Position numbers and translations under genes: made by a program. Below the pieces are notes generated by a model. It made no database searches. It worked only from the letters and a program-made list of their open reading frames with translations, and was not told the DNA's origin. From the NCBI GenBank assembly GCA_902475005.1, contig CABRXV010000080.1, forward strand, positions 1 to 8,882: a stretch of 8,882 bases of DNA, given 5' to 3'. Numbering within the stretch: the first letter of the stretch is position 1; the number at the start of each line of letters is the position of its first letter. Below, piece after piece: positions 1-5,871 of this stretch. The stretch comes from CABRXV01 sp900754955. GTDB lineage: Bacteria > Actinomycetota > Coriobacteriia > Coriobacteriales > Eggerthellaceae.

Positions 1-554
1 ATGGCCACCGCGATCGACGCGGTGGCTGCGAGGGGCAGGATAACCAGAACCAGGGCCATGCGATCGCCGGAAAGTCCCTGGCACAGGTAGGTAAGCGGCA
101 CGGCAATGAAACGCGAAGCGGCGGTGTACAGGGCAATGCGAACGAGGCTCAGAGGAACGATGGCCTCGTTGAACATGAGAAGCACGGCGCAGAAGCCGAA
201 GGCCCCGAGGAGGGCACTGGCTCCTGAGAGGACCACGGCAGCGTCGGGGGCGTGCGGCGCCGCGATGATGCACAGGGAGGCGGCTATCATGGCGACCAGG
301 GCCCCCGGCTTGGCCCATGGACGGCAATGGAGCGGGACGAAGTGCCGTGCGAATACGGTGGCCGCGATGCCGAAAGCGGCGTAGGCGTAGTCGAAGAGCA
401 TATGGGGATCGGGGCCGCCGCCGGGAACCGTCCCGGCGGGTGCTGCGAAGGTGAGCGTCATCCAGGCGCGAGCGCAACCGAGGGCGAACAGATAGGGGAT
501 CATCTGCTCTAGATTATCGATACGCGCGGGACGCTTGCGATCCTTCTTCTTCAT
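1..554 (-). CDS. Polytopic membrane protein, probable N-terminal half of a LuxR-family membrane regulator (partial)
   Basis: Reading back from ATG at 552-554, 184 codons stay open to the left edge, so the C-terminus is missing. The protein begins MKKKDRKRPARIDNLEQ, a basic cytoplasmic start. About six hydrophobic segments follow, near residues 19-40, 53-70, 84-100, 104-127, 131-156 and 165-184. This is what I would expect of the N-terminal membrane domain of Eggerthellaceae LuxR-type regulators, which carry up to 12 helices and end in a DNA-binding helix-turn-helix. Such regulators commonly sit beside Tat-exported flavin or molybdopterin reductases, as here. The helix-turn-helix itself would lie outside the window, so the LuxR call rests on the membrane pattern and the neighbour. 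A plain transporter or other membrane protein is the alternative. No Shine-Dalgarno precedes the ATG; a TATAAT box 6 bp upstream suggests a leaderless message. Confidence 0.62.
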   Translation of the reverse strand, partial: MKKKDRKRPARIDNLEQMIPYLFALGCARAWMTLTFAAPAGTVPGGGPDPHMLFDYAYAAFGIAATVFARHFVPLHCRPWAKPGALVAMIAASLCIIAAPHAPDAAVVLSGASALLGAFGFCAVLLMFNEAIVPLSLVRIALYTAASRFIAVPLTYLCQGLSGDRMALVLVILPLAATASIAVA

Positions 555-566
555 GGGTTCATTATA
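555..566 (-). promoter_or_regulatory. -10 box for a probable leaderless transcript
   Basis: On the minus strand the sequence reads TATAAT-GAACCC-ATG. The hexamer is a perfect consensus -10 box (561-566), and six bases separate it from the ATG, so transcription would be expected to start at or within a base or two of the A of the start codon at 554. No purine-rich ribosome site is present in this gap. The hexamer 17 bp further upstream (TGCCCC) does not resemble a -35 box, so an activator may be needed. Confidence 0.6.
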
Positions 567-629
567 GCGGCTCGCCATCGATGGGGGCATCGGCACATGC
601 GGGAAACTGAATTCGCCGTGATGCAAAGT

Positions 630-667
630 GATGCCCTGCCGGCAGGGAGGGAGGCCGGCGGGGCATC
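630..667 (-). terminator. Hairpin downstream of the flavin reductase, possible terminator
   Basis: Two 14-base arms (630-643 and 654-667) pair at 13 of 14 positions around a 10-base loop; the arms contain GATGCCC and GCCGGC. It lies 23 bp past the reductase stop codon and before the regulator promoter. On the minus strand the stem is followed only by ACTTT, a poor U-tract, so it may be a weak terminator or an mRNA 3'-end stabiliser. Read from the plus strand the single mismatch becomes a G-U pair, but no T-run follows there. Confidence 0.5.
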
Positions 668-690
668 GTGAAAAGAGGGGGTGTTTAGGT

Positions 691-2313
691 TTAGAGAGCT
701 GCCACATAGCGCCCGGTAACGTAGCCGGAGGTGATGGCACGGCCGATGGAGAGGCCCTCGACGTCCATGGGGTAGTCCACGCCGCCGTAGAACTGACCTG
801 AGGCGTTGCCTACGGCGAACAAGCCTTCAATGGCAGCGCCATCGGCGTCGAGGCATTGCTGGTTCTCGTTTACGATAAGGCCGCCGAGCACCGCCGGCAC
901 CGAATTCGCTCCGCGCGGCACGGCGAAGTACGGGCCCTGCTCGATGGGCAGCATGTAGTCGGCCCGCTTGCCGAACTGGCCATCGGTTCCAGTTGCACAC
1001 AACTCGTTGTAGGCCTCGATGGAAGCTACGATGGCTGACTCGTCGATAGGATCGATTCCCCAGTCCTCGGCCTCCATGTAGGCGTTGATGTTCGCGGCCA
1101 GCTCGGCGAAGGTCTCGCCCTTCACGAACTGGTCCTCGGAGGGGATCTTCATGTTGCCGACGCCGAACTTCACTTCCTCGGGATGGGAGGCCGCCCATTG
1201 CTGACCGATCTCGGTCCAGTTGGCCGGCATGATGGTGAAGAACTTCGCCGCCATGGGGTTCTGGAAATCGTACTCCTCGAGGTACCCGCGCATGAGGTTG
1301 TTCAGGTAGGCGAAGGACAGAACTTCATTCATGAAGCGCTCTCCGTGGATGTCCAGGTTCAGGAAGGGCAGCTCCAGACGGGTCAGCGCACCGCCGCCGT
1401 GAACCATCTTCGAGTGGTTCACCGGCGTCATCTGCGCCCCGGCCCAGATGCCGGCCATCATGCCCATGCCGTCGCGGAAGGGGCTCATGGTCTTGAAGCC
1501 TCGCAGGTCGGGACAGTAGTAATCGCGCATCTCCTGGTTGCCGGAGCAGTCGCCGGAGGCGAGGATGACGCCTTTGGCGGCCTTGAAGAGCACGTTGCCC
1601 TCCTCGGTCTCGCAGATCACGCCGGCCACGCGCTCGCCCTCCTTGTATAGCTGCACGGCCGGGGAGTTGAAGAAGAACTCCACGCCCTCGGCGGCTACCG
1701 CATCGCAGACGGCCAGGGCCGCGTCGTTGTGGGCGCCTTCCAAGTGGTTGTAGGTGTTCGCGTGCAAGTAGTAGGTGTAGCCGTTGTACTCGCGCTCGGA
1801 ATCGTAGGGCTTCGATTCGGCGCCGCCCTCGGCCGCCGTGTCGGCCCACCAGGTAACGGCCTCATAGGAGTTGCGGGCCCATGCTTCCAGAAGCTTGCGG
1901 TTCGAGCGGTAGGCGTTCTTCTCCATGAGGAAGGCGACGCAGGCCTGGATGCCGGCCTCGTCGGTCTTGGTGGTATCCACCGAGGCGCCCATGTTGCCCG
2001 TCGTCTGGGCGGTCCCGATGTTCTGAACGCAGGCCACCTTGGCGCCGGCGACCACGGCGGAATGGGCGGCGGACAGGCCCGACTCGCCGGCACCGACGAC
2101 AACGACGTCGTACTCGCGGGTGTCTGCGAAGTCGGTGATGGGCTCGGGAGCCTGCAGGAAGGCGGGCAGCCCGGCATCGGCAGAGCCGGTATCGGCGAGT
2201 GAGGCCGTCTCCGCGGCGGTTTTCGGGGCGCAGCCCGCAAGGGCGCTCGCTCCCACGACTCCGGCGGCGGCCAGTCCGGTGAACTTGAATAAATCGCGAC
2301 GGGTGACTTCCAT
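691..2313 (-). CDS. Tat-exported lipoprotein FAD-dependent reductase, fumarate-reductase-like
   Basis: This 540-aa flavoprotein resembles the FAD-binding subunit of soluble fumarate reductase and the many Eggerthella-type periplasmic reductases (the group that includes cardiac glycoside reductase Cgr2). The N-terminus shows a twin-arginine signal (TRRDLFKF, R5-R6), a hydrophobic stretch at 12-26 and a lipobox LAGC with C28, so the folded, FAD-loaded enzyme is probably exported and lipid-anchored. A dinucleotide-binding motif VVVGAGESG lies at 71-79. The segment HGERFMNE (323-330) matches the conserved GxRFxNE region of the family, and GGVDYPMDVEGLSIGRA (510-526) is the C-terminal FAD region. 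No heme-binding CxxCH is present, so electrons must come from a separate donor. AGGAGG lies 6 bp before the ATG. The neighbouring membrane regulator suggests substrate-induced expression. The physiological acceptor cannot be read from the sequence. Confidence 0.9.
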   Translation of the reverse strand: MEVTRRDLFKFTGLAAAGVVGASALAGCAPKTAAETASLADTGSADAGLPAFLQAPEPITDFADTREYDVVVVGAGESGLSAAHSAVVAGAKVACVQNIGTAQTTGNMGASVDTTKTDEAGIQACVAFLMEKNAYRSNRKLLEAWARNSYEAVTWWADTAAEGGAESKPYDSEREYNGYTYYLHANTYNHLEGAHNDAALAVCDAVAAEGVEFFFNSPAVQLYKEGERVAGVICETEEGNVLFKAAKGVILASGDCSGNQEMRDYYCPDLRGFKTMSPFRDGMGMMAGIWAGAQMTPVNHSKMVHGGGALTRLELPFLNLDIHGERFMNEVLSFAYLNNLMRGYLEEYDFQNPMAAKFFTIMPANWTEIGQQWAASHPEEVKFGVGNMKIPSEDQFVKGETFAELAANINAYMEAEDWGIDPIDESAIVASIEAYNELCATGTDGQFGKRADYMLPIEQGPYFAVPRGANSVPAVLGGLIVNENQQCLDADGAAIEGLFAVGNASGQFYGGVDYPMDVEGLSIGRAITSGYVTGRYVAAL

Positions 2314-2472
2314 GATGACCCTCCTGAACGACGGGCGGCTTCTTCGAACCGCGCTCCCTTCGCGCTCGGCTGGTGGAACCGTCCTCTTCGGCTCTGTCCG
2401 ATTGCCGGGCGCTGCTGACGGGTTGCATCATGGCCCGGTTCGCAAAACCGCGCATCGGGCCGATCGACGAAA

Positions 2473-2530
2473 TTGGGTTAAATGCGTAACCCAAGACATA
2501 ACCCAGAGCGTGACCTGGGAAGATGGGTCA
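2473..2530. promoter_or_regulatory. Operator-like array of TAACCCA/TGACC repeats upstream of the reductase
   Basis: A perfect inverted repeat, TTGGGTTA (2473-2480) and TAACCCAA (2487-2494), has a 6-bp spacer. The right half-site then recurs at 12-bp steps: TAACCCAA at 2487, TAACCCAG at 2499 and the looser TGACCTGG at 2511. The cluster closes with an inverted GGGTCA at 2525-2530. It lies 160-217 bp upstream of the reductase start. Dyads and phased half-sites of this kind are typical of dimeric regulators such as LuxR-type proteins; assigning it to the neighbouring regulator is inference. Confidence 0.45.
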
Positions 2531-2573
2531 TCCTGAACGGTGACATAGCGAATCAAATAACTCGCAAGATTTT

Positions 2574-2762
2574 GGAAATAGTTGGAAGTTTCGAGCAGAG
2601 TGATGTTGCGAGATCGGAAGTAGTTGGGAGTTTCGGGTGTGCTTCGAAGCAAATTGCCTGCAATGGGTCGATTTGCTGCTCGAAATTCCCGACTATTTCT
2701 CTCGTGATGTCCGAAACCCTTAACTAATTCCTTCGCATTGCTCGAATCTCTGATCTAATTCC
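2574..2762. repeat. Cluster of five 22-bp repeats in two orientations
   Basis: The unit core is GAAATAGTTGGAAGTTTCGA. Plus-strand copies lie at 2574-2595 and 2616-2637 (19 of 22 identical, 42 bp apart). Minus-strand copies lie at 2679-2700 (18 of 22 identical to the first), 2710-2731 and 2741-2762 (each about 16 of 22), at exactly 31-bp steps. Steps of 42 and 31 bp are close to four and three helical turns, so copies within each group face the same side of the helix. The spacers differ between copies. Between the two groups lie a palindrome GCTTCGAAGC (2641-2650) and ATTGC-CT-GCAAT (2653-2664). Confidence 0.7.
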
Positions 2763-2802
2763 TGACTGACTTGCCCGTTAGCTCTAAATACGCGCTCGTA
2801 GT

Positions 2803-2828
2803 AAAAGAGCCGGCATTATGCCGGCTCT
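2803..2828 (-). terminator. Intrinsic terminator of the tRNA-Pro gene
   Basis: On the minus strand a perfect 10-bp stem, AGAGCCGGCA with TGCCGGCTCT, closes on a 3-base loop and runs directly into TTTT (the last T also closes the stem), 8 bp past the tRNA CCA end. This is a textbook rho-independent terminator. Confidence 0.88.
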
Positions 2829-2836
2829 CTAAGTTC

Positions 2837-2913
<77 letters not shown>

Positions 2914-2940
2914 TTCGTGCGTCTCTCAACGCAAGGAGAT

Positions 2941-2969
2941 ATATTAGCCGTTCGTTTGCGATTGTGCAA
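2941..2969 (-). promoter_or_regulatory. Sigma-70-type promoter of tRNA-Pro
   Basis: On the minus strand TTGCAC (2964-2969) and TAATAT (2941-2946) are separated by 17 bp, the optimal spacing, and the -10 box ends 27 bp before the first base of the tRNA. Confidence 0.82.
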
Positions 2970-3004
2970 GAGCTTTTTCGCATATCTTCGCGTGGCGGAA
3001 TCAG

Positions 3005-3256
3005 TTAGCTGTTGTGTGTTAATAGGTTGTTTACGCTGACAGTTCGCGACCCTGCCGAAGTCGTCCATCTCCGCGTGCAGGCACGACGAGCCCGCATCCG
3101 AGAGCCCCTTCGAGGGGTAGCTGCCGCACCCCAATCGGCGGAGGTGGTTCTTGCTGCCGCGACGGACGCGATGATGCCGATGGTGAGCAAGATTGTCTGG
3201 CTGGTCAGCGGGTTGGCGGCAAGGACGAGGATCTTTCGACGGTCGAGGGGCGTCAG
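3005..3256 (-). pseudogene. Possible coding remnant with one hydrophobic segment
   Basis: Downstream of a stop at 3257-3259 the minus strand stays open for 83 codons. The first part reads like protein, with LTPLDRRKILVLAANPL followed by a hydrophobic segment ILLTIGIIASVAAA. The second half turns arginine-rich and unlike protein, while another frame there (MGCGSYPSKGLSDAGSS at about 3134-3084) looks more natural. That pattern could mean an old frameshift. No start codon with a ribosome site opens the frame. I do not recognise a family, and chance openness in GC-rich DNA is a real alternative. Confidence 0.2.
3006..3050 (+). repeat. 45-bp imperfect direct repeat, left copy
   Basis: Matches 5740-5784 at 36 of 45 positions with no gaps. 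Invariant blocks are TAGCTGTTGTG, AATAGGTTGT, TACGC and the closing CGAC. A further GAAGTC is shared just downstream in both copies (about 3057 and 5792). The copy starts 93 bp upstream of the tRNA. Confidence 0.7.
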
Positions 3257-3363
3257 CTACACAGCAGGTGGGCGCTCCTTGCGGATGGTCGGGTTCGACT
3301 GGGGGCGCCTTTGCGTAATAGCGTACACCTTGCCCTCCTCACGTTTTCCATGGGCTTTTAGGG

Positions 3364-3396
3364 TATGATGCGGGTGACTGAAAACGGCTTTCACCC
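3364..3396 (+). promoter_or_regulatory. Candidate -10 box and leader dyad before the membrane protein gene
   Basis: TATGAT at 3364-3369 could be a -10 box, giving a leader of roughly 45 bases before the ATG at 3421. No good -35 box is visible at 16-18 bp spacing. Just downstream GGGTG (3372-3376) and CACCC (3392-3396) form an inverted repeat, with an inner TGAAA/TTTCA option. The dyad could be a leader hairpin or an operator. All of this is suggestive only. Confidence 0.3.
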
Positions 3397-3420
3397 ACTG
3401 GTTTTCGCAGGAGGTGCGCG

Positions 3421-5289
3421 ATGAAAAGAACAACCGGGGAGGGCTTTTTCAATATCCTGGGCATGAAGAGGAGGGCGGACGCGTCGGAGGCCAAGCCGCT
3501 TGAAAAGCCCGTCATTGATGCGGGCGAGGCGGTGAAGGCGATCCTCGTTCGGCTTGCCGTGCCCGCTGCCGTCGGCGCGATGTGGGTGTTGGGCGTCTTT
3601 GCGGAGACCAGGCTCGACCCCGTCGAGATCGTACCGGTGGTCGGCGCCTGTGCGCTTCTGGTCGCGGCGTGGTGGATCGCTCATTGGTTCTTCGCCCGCT
3701 GGCGCAAGGCGAACAAGGGCAACCCGCGCGCAGACGCGATCGTCATCGGGTGCCGCGCGGTGCTGTGGAGTCTGTTCGCGCTTGTGTTCTGTATCGTCTA
3801 CTGCGTGATCCCCCCGACGGATTTGTGGAATATGCCCTCGCGTGTAACAACGATTTTCACCGTTGGCTGGGAGTGGTTTTGGAGATCGGGGCTTCTGCCC
3901 GCCATCTTCCTGTTCGCCGCCGTTCGCGCCGGCAACTGCCTGATGCGCAACGCGCTTGCGCCCATGCAGCCCAGCGCGGTGCTTTTGTGGGCGCAGGCCA
4001 TCTCGAACGGCGTGTTCGTCCTGCTCACCATCGTGGCGGCGGTGGGCCTTGCACTCGCGCTGCTCATGTGCACGCCGCTTGTGCTTCTCTTCTCCTCGGG
4101 AGGCCCGTTCAGCGCCGATACTGTGACCTATCTTTCCCTGAACGGACCATGGCTCGCCGAGCTGCAGGCGGCGTGCTCCCAGCTTGCCGCGGCGAACGTG
4201 TGGACGCTCGTCATCGCCATCCTCGCCATCCGGGCCTGCTGGCGCCATGTGCGGTTTGTCTGGGCGGAGAAGGTGAAGGAGGATGAGGAGATTGCGAAGG
4301 GGAGCTCCGACTCTTCCGGGGAAGACGGTTCGTCCCGCAAGGCGTCGAAACCGTTCGAAGCGTATCTGGTGCCGAATCTGATGCGCATCGGCTCGGGGGT
4401 CGGCTTCGTGCTACTGGGGATCGCCGTGGTCTCGATGATCCTCTCGCTTATCAACCCTGCCGGGGGGAACTGTTTCAAATACGGCAACGATCTGTCCGTC
4501 GCCCTGCTCACCGCTTCGAGCGCCCTGCCCATCGCCTTCGTCGCTTTCCTCGCCATCCAGGTGGCGCTTGCGGCGATCGGCTACGGGGACGATGCGACGC
4601 AGGGCAAGCACTCCGCCCTGAGGGGTCTCGCGAAGTTCCTCTCGTACGCGGGCATCGTCGCCTGCGCGGCGCTCGGCATCTATGCGGTCGTGAAGGCCGA
4701 GATGACCTACGGCATCCTGCAATCCTTCGCCGATCTTGCGGCGGCGGGCTTCGAGACGGCGACGATCTGGACCTTTGCAGCCCAGCTCTTCGCCCAGTTC
4801 CTGCTCTACCTGATCGTCATCGCGATCGTGGTGTGGGTCATCGGAGCGTTGATAGGCAACAGCGGCGCAGGCGCCGACGGCGGGGGCGGCTCGTGCAGCG
4901 GCGCAGGCGGCTACGGCGGCGGATCCTACGATTGGGGTGGCTCGTCCGGCGGCTTCTCCAGCGGTGGCTTGTTCCCCGGCCGCGCCACCATCTCGCAGCA
5001 GGGCGGCTTCATAGATGGTGGCAGGACGACGATCCGCGACAGCTCGGGGCGCAAGGTGGCCACCGTCAGCGAGGGCTTGTTCGGTCAGACGATCCGCGAC
5101 AGCTCGGGGCGCAGCATCGGTTCCGCCCGCGAGGGGGTCTTTGGCAGCACTCATGTGGAAATCGGCGACTCCCGCTACGAGGTGAGCGACAGCGTCTTCG
5201 GCAACAGCAAGATCGTCAGGGAGAACGGCAAGACGGTCGGCCGCATCGAGAAGGACATCTGGGGCAACGACGTTTTCAAGAAGGAGTGA
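3421..5289 (+). CDS. 622-aa polytopic membrane protein with a Gly/Ser linker and C-terminal tandem repeats
   Basis: I do not recognise a named family. After a charged N-terminus, hydrophobic segments appear near residues 40-60, 70-92, 107-131, 157-170, 185-208, 210-225, 260-275, 325-346, 359-386, 404-425 and 450-478, so about nine to eleven membrane spans. A hydrophilic acidic/serine loop lies at 283-312. Residues 481-517 are a Gly/Ser-rich linker. Residues 537-616 form four repeats of about 20 residues; the first two read TIRDSSGRxxxxxxEGxFGx, the last two keep only the trailing VFGN and IWGND. Such repeats suggest stacked beta-hairpins on a soluble tail. AGGAGGT (3409-3415) precedes the ATG with ideal spacing and fixes the start. 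The gene stands alone. Transport, secretion or envelope sensing are possible, but the sequence does not decide. Confidence 0.8.
   Translation: MKRTTGEGFFNILGMKRRADASEAKPLEKPVIDAGEAVKAILVRLAVPAAVGAMWVLGVFAETRLDPVEIVPVVGACALLVAAWWIAHWFFARWRKANKGNPRADAIVIGCRAVLWSLFALVFCIVYCVIPPTDLWNMPSRVTTIFTVGWEWFWRSGLLPAIFLFAAVRAGNCLMRNALAPMQPSAVLLWAQAISNGVFVLLTIVAAVGLALALLMCTPLVLLFSSGGPFSADTVTYLSLNGPWLAELQAACSQLAAANVWTLVIAILAIRACWRHVRFVWAEKVKEDEEIAKGSSDSSGEDGSSRKASKPFEAYLVPNLMRIGSGVGFVLLGIAVVSMILSLINPAGGNCFKYGNDLSVALLTASSALPIAFVAFLAIQVALAAIGYGDDATQGKHSALRGLAKFLSYAGIVACAALGIYAVVKAEMTYGILQSFADLAAAGFETATIWTFAAQLFAQFLLYLIVIAIVVWVIGALIGNSGAGADGGGGSCSGAGGYGGGSYDWGGSSGGFSSGGLFPGRATISQQGGFIDGGRTTIRDSSGRKVATVSEGLFGQTIRDSSGRSIGSAREGVFGSTHVEIGDSRYEVSDSVFGNSKIVRENGKTVGRIEKDIWGNDVFKKE
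5028..5113 (+). repeat. 26-bp exact direct repeat inside the membrane protein gene
   Basis: The same 26 bases occur at 5028-5053 and 5088-5113, exactly 60 bp (20 codons) apart, and encode the core TIRDSSGR of the first two protein repeats. Exact identity at synonymous positions, while the intervening 34 bp differ, points to recent duplication or gene conversion and marks a site prone to slippage. Confidence 0.85.
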
Positions 5290-5561
5290 CCCCGTGTCAG
5301 GCGAGCGCCCCGCGTCAGACGGCTGCGGCGGATATGTTGTCACCGCACAGTAAACCCGTTTAGCTCACATCGCGGTGCCGCGCCGTGCGATCGGTGCATT
5401 GAGGAGGCGCGCGCTTCAGCACAGGAAGGTGCGCTTCTTGCCGCAATGTCCTTTCGATTGATTCGCCGGTTTGGTGGTGCTGGGTCTCAAGCGCGGTCTG
5501 CTCTCCAGCGAGGCCAGCATGGGCACGGCCCTTGGCCCCGTCGCCACCGCGTGCTTTTCGT

Positions 5562-5578
5562 GTCCTGCGAAGCAGGAC
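5562..5578. other. Perfect small hairpin GTCCTGC-GAA-GCAGGAC
   Basis: A 7-bp perfect stem with a GAA loop on the plus strand (TTC on the minus strand). No T-run follows on either strand, so it is unlikely to be an intrinsic terminator. It may be a structural part of a dispersed repeat. Confidence 0.5.
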
Positions 5579-5597
5579 CCGGTACAAGCGCTGTTGA

Positions 5598-5759
5598 TCT
5601 GCCCGGCACGATGCTCGTGTGCGGGTTTCGGCATTCATTGTGCTGAACTTTCACGTCAACTCCAGCGGCACGTTCGGCGGCACAAGCGGTGAGTCGATGT
5701 TCATCACCATCGCGACTGGCACCGTCGACGACGGCGAGATAGCTGTTGTGCTCCAATAG
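5598..5759 (+). pseudogene. Protein-like orphan frame, possibly the C-terminal remnant of a gene
   Basis: The frame is open for 53 codons from the stop at 5595-5597 to TAG at 5757-5759. Its latter part has balanced, natural-looking composition (NSSGTFGGTSGESMFITIA, then TGTVDDGEIAVVLQ and stop). No start codon with a ribosome site opens it. The antisense frame is open over the same codon boundaries (reading NLLEHNSYLAVVDGAS), so the direction of any real coding is ambiguous. I cannot name a family. Confidence 0.2.
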
Positions 5760-5784
5760 GTTGTCTACGCCGATAATTCTCGAC
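5740..5784 (+). repeat. 45-bp imperfect direct repeat, right copy
   Basis: Same orientation as the copy at 3006-3050 and 36 of 45 identical without gaps. The two copies bracket about 2.7 kb that contains the 622-aa membrane protein gene. In the plus frame that reads IAVVLQ, both copies meet a stop codon at nearly the same point. Confidence 0.7.
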
Positions 5785-5802
5785 ATGGGCGGAAGTCCCG
5801 CA

Positions 5803-5833
5803 CGCGCAGTGCGCGCAGCTTCCTTATTTTTTT
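5803..5833 (+). terminator. Weak candidate terminator between convergent genes
   Basis: CGCGCA-G-TGCGCG (5803-5815) can form a short hairpin, and seven T residues lie at 5827-5833. The gap of about 11 bases between stem and T-run is longer than in standard intrinsic terminators. A second perfect dyad, GACGTA-AAC-TACGTC (5843-5857), lies just beyond, 14 bp past the phosphoesterase stop codon. On the minus strand that one is followed by an A-run, not a T-run. Confidence 0.25.
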
Positions 5834-5871
5834 CATCTATTGGACGTAAACTACGTCTTGGCATTGAACAG

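Larger units (their letters stand above)
2314..2802. other. Long gene-free upstream region of the flavin reductase
   Basis: This stretch of about 490 bp holds no credible gene. It contains the reductase ribosome site (AGGAGG, 2320-2325), an operator-like array at 2473-2530 and a cluster of 22-bp repeats at 2574-2762. It is clearly richer in A and T than the flanking genes from about 2440 onward. I found no confident -35/-10 pair for the reductase. The length and repeat content fit a heavily regulated promoter, a dispersed repeat element, or both. Confidence 0.6.
2914..3420. other. Gene-poor region between the tRNA and the 622-aa membrane protein
   Basis: This stretch of about 500 bp contains the tRNA promoter (2941-2969), the left copy of a 45-bp repeat (3006-3050), a minus-strand coding-like remnant (3005-3256) and, near the right end, the leader of the membrane protein gene. 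I see no intact gene with a ribosome site in it. From about 3260 to 3360 nothing recognisable is visible. Confidence 0.55.
5290..5871. other. Gene-poor region between the membrane protein and phosphoesterase genes
   Basis: About 580 bp lie between two convergent genes without a well-supported gene. It contains a strong small hairpin (5562-5578), a plus-strand protein-like frame (5598-5759), the right copy of the 45-bp repeat (5740-5784) and weak stem structures beside a T-run (5803-5857). Several overlapping frames are open on both strands, but none has a ribosome site at a plausible start. From 5290 to about 5550 I see nothing recognisable. Confidence 0.55.

Noticed and set aside
106..512. 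Two plus-strand frames at the left edge
   Set aside because: They are antisense to the partial membrane regulator, whose helix pattern is far more convincing.
2428..2652. A 74-aa minus-strand frame with the repeated peptide ETxNYF
   Set aside because: The peptide repetition comes from the 22-bp DNA repeats being 42 bp (14 codons) apart. There is no ribosome site and the rest of the frame is not protein-like.
2574..2762. CRISPR array
   Set aside because: Repeats are degenerate, occur in both orientations, and have spacers of 9-41 bp with two different periods; no cas gene is present.
3391..4248. A 285-aa minus-strand frame
   Set aside because: It is the antisense shadow of the membrane protein gene, with a composition (His, Arg, Asp, Pro-rich) typical of GC-rich shadows and no ribosome site.
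5416..5646. Short frames on both strands (72 aa minus, 66 aa plus)
   Set aside because: Neither has a ribosome site or recognisable domain, and they overlap each other; listed only as part of the gene-poor region.
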